Source: Planobispora longispora (lineage in GTDB: Bacteria > Actinomycetota > Actinomycetes > Streptosporangiales > Streptosporangiaceae). From it: 64,000 nt of DNA. The translations under genes were made by a program, and so were the position numbers. Positions 41,689-48,262 of the stretch are shown here, piece after piece; position 1 is the stretch's first letter; the number at the start of each line of letters is the position of its first letter. The notes under the pieces were generated by a model. The model saw only the letters and a list, made by a program, of their open reading frames with translations, was not told the origin of the DNA and made no database searches. Location: assembly GCF_016863135.1 (NCBI RefSeq), contig NZ_BOOH01000016.1, forward strand, positions 124,001-188,000, in the 5' to 3' direction.

Positions 41689-43425
41689 GTGAGAACCCTC
41701 GCCTCCCTCCGTGACCGGGGCGTCCCGGCACGGCCGGACGCCGGGTTCACGCTGATCGAGATGCTGATGGCCCTCGCGGTGATCGGCATCGTCATGAGCG
41801 CCCTCGCGGTGTTCTTCACCAACTCGATGACCTTCACCGGTCAGCAGCGCAGCGAGCAGGTGGCCATCCAGCTGGCCGGCGACGGCATCGAGCGGGCGCG
41901 CGCGCTCAAGGGCTCCTCCCTGAGGGCCGGTCGCGGTCGGACAAGCTCGGAGAACCAGTGGCACGAGATCGAGTCGAAGGCCGGAGAGGGCGGCGACAGG
42001 GTCGCCAAAGAGGTGTTCTCCCATCTGCGATCGATGAAGATCGAGTGGGACCCGATGCTGGAGTCCGCCCCCACCGCGGGTGAGAAGGCCCCGCTGCCGA
42101 CCGCGCCCGATGTCGTGACGGTCAACGGAGTGGAGTACACGCGGAACTGGTATGTCGGCCGCTGCCGGCAGCAGGCCGTGTCTGCCTCGACACAGAATCA
42201 GGTCTGCGACAAGCCCGGCCCGACCCCCGGTCCCGCGGACGTTCCGTTCTTCCGCGTCGTGGTCGCGGTGACCTGGGCCCACAAGGGGTGCGAGGCCGGG
42301 AAGTGCGTCTACGTCACCTCGACCCTGGTCAGCTCGGCCAGCGACGCGGTCTTCCACATCAAGCGTCCCCCGCCCCGGATCAGCAACCCGGGCGCCACGT
42401 TCGGCTACCGTACGGTCGACATGAGCCTGCAGCTCCTCGCGACCGGCGGGCGGCTCCCGCTGATCTGGAAAGTGGAAGGCCTGCCGGCGGGGCTGAGCGC
42501 GTCGGAGAGCGGCCTGATCAGCGGCAAGCCGACGGTGCTGGGAAAGTTCACCGTCACGGCCACCGTCACCGACCGCCGGGCCGACACCGACACCGTCGAG
42601 TTCCCCCTGACCGTCAACGACCTGCCGGGACTGGCCGCCGTGGAGGACCAGGCGACCCGGGCCGGTACCGCGGTCTCGCTGGCGATCCCGGTGTCCGGCG
42701 GGCGCACCCCGCTGACCTGGTCGGCCACCGGGCTGCCCGCCGGGCTGTCGATCAACGCGTCGACCGGTGTCATCTCCGGCACCCCGACGACCTACGGAAC
42801 GAAGACCGTGACCGTGAAGGTCACCGATCAGGGAGGTAAGACCGACTCGGTGACGTTCACCTGGGAGGTGCTGACGCTGGCAGTGGCCGACTCCGGCCCG
42901 CGGACCAACTACATCCGCGACCAGATCAGCGGGGTGCGGCTCACGGTGTCCGGCGGTGACGCGCCGTACACGTGGCGCGCGGAGAACCTGCCGGACGGCC
43001 TGTCGATCAACGCCCTGACGGGCGAGATCTCTGGGACCGCGCGGTGGGGCACCCGATACCTGACCACGGTCTACGTCAAGGACAGCGCGGGCGACGAGGT
43101 CGCCAGGAGGTTCGTCTGGAACATCCTGGCGAAGCAGCCGAACGACCTCAGCGTGGCCACGCCGAATCCGTCGGCCCCCGACCAGATCGGCACCGCCGGC
43201 CAGCCGGTCGCGCTCACGGTCAAGGCGTCGGGCGGGAGCAACAGCGGTTACAACACCTGGTCGGCGACCGGACTGCCGCCGGGGCTCAGCATCGCCCAGT
43301 CCGGCCAGTACGACGGGGAGATCACCGGAACGCCCACCACCCGGGGCACCTACATGGTCACGCTGGACGTCGTGGACTCCACCCAGAAGTGGGCAACCCT
43401 GATGTTCACCTGGACGGTGCGGTGA
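41689..43425 (+). CDS. minor prepilin with four putative Ig domains (pilus adhesin)
   Basis: A 578-residue protein with a type IV prepilin N-terminus (PDAGFTLIEMLMALAVIGIV, cleavage after Gly about 19). A pilin-like globular part with two cysteine pairs (about 50-225) follows. Four repeated Ig-like domains of the He_PIG type fill the rest, each marked by the LPAGLS/LPPGLS strand and a SGTPTT-like turn: about 230-305, 308-395, 400-478 and 490-578. Most minor pilins have under 250 residues. The extension should project from the pilus tip and bind a surface. The GTG start has a weak AGGAAA site. It is translated just after pilO. Confidence 0.88.
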   Translation: MRTLASLRDRGVPARPDAGFTLIEMLMALAVIGIVMSALAVFFTNSMTFTGQQRSEQVAIQLAGDGIERARALKGSSLRAGRGRTSSENQWHEIESKAGEGGDRVAKEVFSHLRSMKIEWDPMLESAPTAGEKAPLPTAPDVVTVNGVEYTRNWYVGRCRQQAVSASTQNQVCDKPGPTPGPADVPFFRVVVAVTWAHKGCEAGKCVYVTSTLVSSASDAVFHIKRPPPRISNPGATFGYRTVDMSLQLLATGGRLPLIWKVEGLPAGLSASESGLISGKPTVLGKFTVTATVTDRRADTDTVEFPLTVNDLPGLAAVEDQATRAGTAVSLAIPVSGGRTPLTWSATGLPAGLSINASTGVISGTPTTYGTKTVTVKVTDQGGKTDSVTFTWEVLTLAVADSGPRTNYIRDQISGVRLTVSGGDAPYTWRAENLPDGLSINALTGEISGTARWGTRYLTTVYVKDSAGDEVARRFVWNILAKQPNDLSVATPNPSAPDQIGTAGQPVALTVKASGGSNSGYNTWSATGLPPGLSIAQSGQYDGEITGTPTTRGTYMVTLDVVDSTQKWATLMFTWTVR

Positions 43426-44186
43426 TGGCCGGGCGCGCGCGCGTGAAGACGGCGCTCCCGGACCGGATCCGGGCCCTCCGGGCCACCGGGGACGCCGGGG
43501 TCTCCCTGATCGAGATCCTCGTGACCATGGGCATCCTGGGCGTGCTGATGGCGATCTTCACCACCGGCATCGTGCAGGTCTACCGCGCCGTCGGCTCGAC
43601 CGAGTCACTGGCGACGGCGCAGGAGCAGACGCACGTCGCGTTCCAGCGGCTGGACAAGGAGGTCCGCTACGCCTCCTGGATCGGCGAGCCGGGCACCGAC
43701 GGCGACTACTGGTACGTGGAGTTCTACGGTGTGAAGGCGGAGACTCCCTCCGCGGAGGAGACTCCCCCTGAGAAGGAGACTCTCCCTGAGAAGGAGTGCA
43801 AGCAGCTCCGGCTGGACCTCGACCGAGGTGTCCTGCAGCTGCTGCGCTGGAAGCCCGGCTCGCCGCCCGCCGAGGGGACGTCGGGCGAGACGCTGGCCTC
43901 GCACATCGCGACCGATGTCCTAAAGTCCACGACCGCGACTGCCGAAGAGAAGGCGGAGAACGCCCCCTTCGTGCGGAAGCTCGCCGGAGACGGGATCGAC
44001 GCCGCCGAGGCGGGTCCCGTCGGCGCCGACTTCGTCCCGGACTTCCAGCAGCTCCGGATCCACCTGACTGCCGAGGTGGGCCACGGCGACAAGGCCGGGT
44101 CCACCGAGCTCGACGCCACGTTCACCGCCCTCAACACCTCGCGGAACACCGAACTCGACAACACCTGCCAGGAAGGGAGGCCATAG
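43425..44186 (+). CDS. minor prepilin (PilW/PilJ-like)
   Basis: A 253-residue prepilin with cleavage site GDAG/VSLIEILVTMGILG, where valine replaces the usual Phe/Met, and Glu5 is conserved. The globular part contains a PEKE repeat (TPPEKETLPEKE, about 109-120) and a cysteine pair. Pilin-like segments are HVAFQRLDKEVRYASWIG and LELDATFTALNTSR-like strands near the end. Its ATG overlaps the previous stop (TGATG). It should be part of the tip complex that primes pilus assembly. Confidence 0.85.
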   Translation: MAGRARVKTALPDRIRALRATGDAGVSLIEILVTMGILGVLMAIFTTGIVQVYRAVGSTESLATAQEQTHVAFQRLDKEVRYASWIGEPGTDGDYWYVEFYGVKAETPSAEETPPEKETLPEKECKQLRLDLDRGVLQLLRWKPGSPPAEGTSGETLASHIATDVLKSTTATAEEKAENAPFVRKLAGDGIDAAEAGPVGADFVPDFQQLRIHLTAEVGHGDKAGSTELDATFTALNTSRNTELDNTCQEGRP

Positions 44187-44188
44187 TC

Positions 44189-45751
44189 ATGATCACCATG
44201 CTCGGCCGCGGACGCCCGTCGCTCCGGCTTCCCGCCGGGACGGCGGACCGGGGTTCGATGCCGGTGGCCCTGCTGCTCACCCTGGTCGGCGTGTCGCTCA
44301 GCGCGCTGCTCATACCGATTGTGATCAACCAGGCGACTCTCACCCGCACCGCGTCGGAGCGGACCCACGCCCTGCACGCCGCGGAGGCGGGCATCGACGC
44401 TGCCCTCGGGCAGATCCGCGCCGCCGCGGACGCCGAGGGCAACGGCCTGGTGGAGAAGCTGCCCCCGTGCCTGACGACGATGACGGGCAGTGTGCTCCCG
44501 GACGACGCGCTGAAGTCACCCCGCTACCAGGTGAAGATCAAGTACTGGGACACCGACGGCCCCGACGACCCTGAAGGCCCCCTCAGCTGCCCTCTGACGG
44601 AGGTGCCGGCCTACGCCACGCTGACCTCCAAAGGGGTGGAGACCCCGGACATCGCCTTCGACGACACCGAGGGCACGCGGACGATCAAGGCGACGTACTC
44701 CTTCCAGACGACCAACGCCAACATCGACGGCGGGGCGATCCCCGTCGCCCAGCCCACCATCTCCCCGCTCTGCATGGACGCCGGAACCGACGAGACTCCG
44801 ACCCCCGGCACCCCGCTGAAGATGCAGAAGTGCGTGCCCGGACTGAGCGGGCAGCAGTTCGCCTACACCGAGGACCTGACCCTGAAGCTGATCGGCTCCG
44901 AGAGCTCCGAGAGCTCCGAGGGCTCGAATGCGCCGAAGGCGCCGCTGGGCATGTGCCTCGACGCGGGCTCGCCGCAGAGAACGGGTGCGACCGTGGCGTT
45001 CCAGCCGTGCGACGCGCGCCGCATCCCGCAGCAGCAGTGGAGCCTCAACAACAACTCGAACTTCCAGGGCACCACCAACGGCGTCGGGCTGAACAGCTTC
45101 TGCTTCAACCTGAAGAACCCCGGCCTGGCCGGCAGCCTGGTCGTCCTCGGCAGTTGCAGCGCCAACCAGACCCAGAGCATCTTCCGGCCCCAGCCCGGCG
45201 TGGGCGCGGGCATGGCCGGGGTCGCCGTCGGGCAGCTGGTGAACTTCAAGCAGTTCAGCCGGTGCCTGGACGTCACCGACCACGTCGTCACCCGGGCGTA
45301 CATGATCGCCTGGTTCTGCAAGCAGGCACCCGACGGCAACATCAGCTGGAACCAGAAGTGGTCGATCCCGGCGGTCACCGCTCCCGCGATCAAAGCCGCG
45401 GGTCGCATCCGTACCAACTACGGGAGTGGGTACTGCCTGCGCAGTCCCAACTCCACCGCGTCCAACCAGTACGTCACGGTGACCTCCTGCGCCGCCACCG
45501 GCACGCTGGCCGACAACCTCAAGTGGACCGTGTACGGCAACACCGGCGACTACGCCACCAGCTACCGGGTCATGGACCACTACGGGAACTGCCTGACCCC
45601 GACCGACCTGGACGTGCTGAAGCCCGACACGCACAGCGACGGCACCAGCAAGGTCAAGGTGGCCCCCTGCACCGGGTCCGAGCTGCAGAAGTGGAACGCC
45701 CCGGCGAACCTCACCCAGCCGCTGCCGCTGACGGACATCCGGGAGCAGTAG
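44189..45751 (+). CDS. PilX-like minor pilin with ricin-type beta-trefoil lectin region
   Basis: A 520-residue protein. Its N-terminus (GSMPVALLLTLVGVSLSALL, then ALHAAEAGIDAALGQI) is that of PilX-type proteins, which lack a clear prepilin cleavage site. A linker to about 190 is followed by a long C-terminal region with lectin-type QxW repeats (QQQWSL, NQKWSI, NLKWTV, LQKWNA, the last Trp at about 502) and the matching CLD segments (SRCLDVTDHV, GMCLDAGS, GNCLTPTDL). This is the ricin B trefoil signature, present in more than one copy. It should let the pilus tip bind glycans. GGGAGG precedes the ATG. Last gene of the operon. Confidence 0.87.
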   Translation: MITMLGRGRPSLRLPAGTADRGSMPVALLLTLVGVSLSALLIPIVINQATLTRTASERTHALHAAEAGIDAALGQIRAAADAEGNGLVEKLPPCLTTMTGSVLPDDALKSPRYQVKIKYWDTDGPDDPEGPLSCPLTEVPAYATLTSKGVETPDIAFDDTEGTRTIKATYSFQTTNANIDGGAIPVAQPTISPLCMDAGTDETPTPGTPLKMQKCVPGLSGQQFAYTEDLTLKLIGSESSESSEGSNAPKAPLGMCLDAGSPQRTGATVAFQPCDARRIPQQQWSLNNNSNFQGTTNGVGLNSFCFNLKNPGLAGSLVVLGSCSANQTQSIFRPQPGVGAGMAGVAVGQLVNFKQFSRCLDVTDHVVTRAYMIAWFCKQAPDGNISWNQKWSIPAVTAPAIKAAGRIRTNYGSGYCLRSPNSTASNQYVTVTSCAATGTLADNLKWTVYGNTGDYATSYRVMDHYGNCLTPTDLDVLKPDTHSDGTSKVKVAPCTGSELQKWNAPANLTQPLPLTDIREQ

Positions 45752-45825
45752 CGCGGGCCCGATGGGGGATGCCGGGAGGGAGCGGTTCGAGGGCGGTATA
45801 CCGATCTTTGGATCGTTCCATCCCT

Positions 45826-45831
45826 TATGAT
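45826..45831 (+). promoter_or_regulatory. -10 element (TATGAT) of a leaderless gene
   Basis: A near-consensus TATGAT ends 7 bases before the ATG at 45839, with no ribosome site. The in-frame ATG at 45827 lies inside the box and is unlikely to be used. Confidence 0.55.
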
Positions 45832-45838
45832 CACTTTC

Positions 45839-46426
45839 ATGATCGCTACTTTTGCGCTCGGTGCCTCGCTCATTCTCGCCGGCACGCCCGCCGGAGCCGT
45901 GTCCGCCGCGACCTCGCCCGCCGCGGGCGCGTCCGCCGAGGCGGGCGCCACCAGGACGGTGTCGTTCCGGGGCCTCGTCATCCGGATCCCGGCCGCGTGG
46001 AAGACCCGGAAGGAGTACGGCGAACTGCGTGTCACCACCGGCGCCTGCTCCAAGCGCGCCGCGGAGTGCCCCGGTTTCTCGCTGAAGGGGCCGCAGGGCA
46101 TCAAGTACGCCTACGAGGGCGGGCCGTACCGGCTGGGCCAGCCGTACCACCCCAGCACCGGCGTGATGGAGTGCGTGCCGGTGAAGAAGTACATGAACGG
46201 GGCGCTGCCCACCCGGCCCGCCCGGTCTATGAACGTCGAAGTCGGCGGGGTGGCGGCGCGGTTCACCGAGTGGCGGCTGCCCTGCGTCACGCAGCAGGGT
46301 AAGCCGACCTCCGCCTCCTACACGCAGCGTGTCTGGTACCTCAAGGCGAAGAAGGTGCTCGTCGTGGATCACTGGAGGACCCCGGGCCTGGCGAAGATCC
46401 TCAAGAACGCCGTCTGGAGCGGCTGA
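45839..46426 (+). CDS. secreted protein of unknown function
   Basis: A 195-residue protein with a signal peptide (FALGASLILAGTPAGAVSAA, cut near residue 25-35). The mature part begins RTVSFRGLVIRIPAAWKTRK, a strand pattern found in small beta-rich secreted proteins. Four cysteines (TGACSKRAAECPGF, MECVPVKKY, LPCVTQQG) could make two disulfides. No catalytic motif is recognised. It may belong functionally with the pilus operon 88 bases upstream, but it has its own promoter. Start taken at 45839 rather than 45827, which lies within the -10 box. Confidence 0.75.
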   Translation: MIATFALGASLILAGTPAGAVSAATSPAAGASAEAGATRTVSFRGLVIRIPAAWKTRKEYGELRVTTGACSKRAAECPGFSLKGPQGIKYAYEGGPYRLGQPYHPSTGVMECVPVKKYMNGALPTRPARSMNVEVGGVAARFTEWRLPCVTQQGKPTSASYTQRVWYLKAKKVLVVDHWRTPGLAKILKNAVWSG

Positions 46427-46453
46427 GCAGGTCGCGGGCGACGGGCGTGCCCT

Positions 46454-46480
46454 CCGGCCGGGGGCGGAGACCCCGGCCGG
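46454..46480. terminator. bidirectional hairpin between convergent genes
   Basis: ccggccgggg (46454-46463) pairs perfectly with ccccggccgg (46471-46480) across a 7-base loop, between two convergent genes. Confidence 0.65.
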
Positions 46481-46483
46481 GGA

Positions 46484-47008
46484 TCAGGAGAACTCGGCGG
46501 CCAGCAGGCCGAACAGCAGCTCGTCGACGAAGGAGCCCATCACCCAGGCGTGGTCGCGGCGGACGCCCTCACGCCGGAACCCGGCCTTCTCGGCAGTGGT
46601 GATCATCGCGGTGTTGGTCGCGAGGGTCTCCAGCCCCAGCCGGTGCAGGCCGCGGATGCGGAAGGCGTAGTCGCACATCACGCGGAGCGCGTCCAGGCCG
46701 TGTCCCCGGCCGCGGGCCTGCGGCAGCAGGGAGATCCCCAGGTGGGCGTTGCGGTTGAAGGAATCGATCCCCCAGACGATGCAGCTGCCCAGCACCTGCC
46801 CGTCGGCGAGGGAGACCACGGTGAAGCGCACGTTGGCCGGGTCCGGGGAACGGTCGTCGTAGCGGGAGAGCCTCTGCTCCAGCGTCTCCGGGACCCAGGG
46901 ATCCACTTCGGTGAGGACCGCCGTGTCGACGTCCTCGTGCAGCCGGTACAGCACCGCCAGATCGTCCCGGGCCATGGCCCTGAGCAAGACTCTTTCTCCG
47001 CGCAGCAT
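46484..47008 (-). CDS. GNAT-family N-acetyltransferase (RimJ-like)
   Basis: A 174-residue acetyltransferase: LRGERVLLRAMARDDLAVLY at the start, motif A LGISLLPQARGRGHGLDALR (about 90-110), then HRLGLETLATNTAMITTAEK and GFRREGVRRDH. ATG 47008 is preferred over 47014 because AGGG stands 7 bases before it. Substrate unknown. Monocistronic by position. Confidence 0.88.
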   Translation of the reverse strand: MLRGERVLLRAMARDDLAVLYRLHEDVDTAVLTEVDPWVPETLEQRLSRYDDRSPDPANVRFTVVSLADGQVLGSCIVWGIDSFNRNAHLGISLLPQARGRGHGLDALRVMCDYAFRIRGLHRLGLETLATNTAMITTAEKAGFRREGVRRDHAWVMGSFVDELLFGLLAAEFS

Positions 47009-47030
47009 GTCCATACCCTAGATCGCCAGG

Positions 47031-47060
47031 GGCCCGGTATCGAGGAATTTATACCGGGCC
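47031..47060. promoter_or_regulatory. 10-bp inverted repeat upstream of the GNAT gene
   Basis: ggcccggtat (47031-47040) and ataccgggcc (47051-47060) are perfect complements around a 10-base AT-rich centre. It lies between the oxidoreductase stop (47163) and the GNAT start (47008) on the same strand, so it may end the first transcript or be an operator of the second gene. Confidence 0.5.
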
Positions 47061-47162
47061 GCCGGGCTGCCGGGCTGCCGAGTCCGCCGAGCCCGTCCGG
47101 GGGCCGGGCGATCGCCGCCGCGCTCGCGCGCCCGTTCACGACACCGCCGTGGACGAGGGAGG

Positions 47163-48164
47163 TCAGAGCCTCACCAGCATCTTGCCGACGTTGCCGCCGC
47201 GCATCATGTCCAGGAAGGCCGCCGGCGCCCGGTCGAGACCCTCGGCCACGGTGTATTCGGTGCGGAGCGAGCCGTCGGCCAGCCAGCCCGCCGCCTTGCC
47301 GATCCACTCGCCGAACAGGTGGAAGTAGGAGTTGACCAGCATGCCGCGCAGGGTGGCGTCCTTGGCCGCCAGCTGGAACAGGTTCGCCGGTCCGGGGACG
47401 GGCTCCGTCGCGTTGTAACCGCTGATCGCGCCCACCATGGCGATCCGGCCGCCGGGGCGGAGCGCGTCGATGGCCGCCGCCAGGTGGTCGCCGCCCACGT
47501 GGTCCACGTAGACGTCGATCCCGTCGGGGGCCGCGGCCGTCAGCTGCTCGCCCAGCGCGCCGGCCCGGTAGTCGATGGCCGTGTCGTAGCCGAAGTCGGT
47601 CACCAGCCTCGCGGCCTTCTCCGGGCCTCCGGCCGAGCCGATCACGCGGGCGGCGCCGAGCTTGCGGGCCAGCTGGCCGGCGACGCTGCCGACGGCTCCG
47701 GCGGCGGCCGAGACGAAGACCACGTCGCCCTGCCGTACCGGGGCGACCTCCGTGAGCGCGGCGTAGGCCGTCAGCCCGGTGGTGCCCAGGACGCCCAGGT
47801 AGGCCTCGGCCGGAGCGAGGCCGGTGTCGATGACGGTCGCCGCGGCGGCGTCGAGCACGGCGTACTCGCGCCAGCCCAGGAAGTGCGACACCACCGAGCC
47901 CTCCGGGACCGCCTCGGCCCGCGAGGCCACCACCTCGCCCACCGCCGAGCCGTCCATGGCGGCGCCGAGCCGGAACGGCGGCAGGTAGGACTCGGCGTCG
48001 TTCATGCGTCCGCGCATGTACGGATCCACCGACATCCAGGTGTTGCGGACCAGGATCTGCCCCTCGGCGAGTTCGGGCAGCTCGCTGTCCACCAGCGCGA
48101 AGTGCTCCGGCGTGGGCTCGCCCACGGGGTAGGCGGTCAGGCGGACCTCGCGGTTCTCGGTCAT
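47163..48164 (-). CDS. NADP-dependent MDR-family oxidoreductase (CurA/prostaglandin-reductase-like)
   Basis: A 333-residue medium-chain reductase without the zinc ligands of alcohol dehydrogenases. Signature segments are RNTWMSVDPYMRGRM, GVLGTTGLTAYAALTEV, the dinucleotide loop VFVSAAAGAVGSVAGQLA and YVDHVGGDHLAAAIDAL. These enzymes reduce the double bond of enones or 15-oxo-type substrates. GAGGAG lies 5 bases before the ATG. It is divergent from the BTAD regulator at 48263, which may control it. Confidence 0.92.
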   Translation of the reverse strand: MTENREVRLTAYPVGEPTPEHFALVDSELPELAEGQILVRNTWMSVDPYMRGRMNDAESYLPPFRLGAAMDGSAVGEVVASRAEAVPEGSVVSHFLGWREYAVLDAAAATVIDTGLAPAEAYLGVLGTTGLTAYAALTEVAPVRQGDVVFVSAAAGAVGSVAGQLARKLGAARVIGSAGGPEKAARLVTDFGYDTAIDYRAGALGEQLTAAAPDGIDVYVDHVGGDHLAAAIDALRPGGRIAMVGAISGYNATEPVPGPANLFQLAAKDATLRGMLVNSYFHLFGEWIGKAAGWLADGSLRTEYTVAEGLDRAPAAFLDMMRGGNVGKMLVRL

Positions 48165-48250
48165 TTCCGCTCCTCATTCGATCGTCGGGCCGGATGGCCG
48201 ACTCCACCTTGCGGGAGGGCGCGCATGATCTGCTGACGGTCGGCTGGGGG

Positions 48251-48256
48251 TACCGT
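48251..48256 (+). promoter_or_regulatory. -10 element (TACCGT) of a leaderless regulator gene
   Basis: TACCGT ends 6 bases before the GTG at 48263 and no ribosome site intervenes. Confidence 0.55.
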
Positions 48257-48262
48257 GATCCG

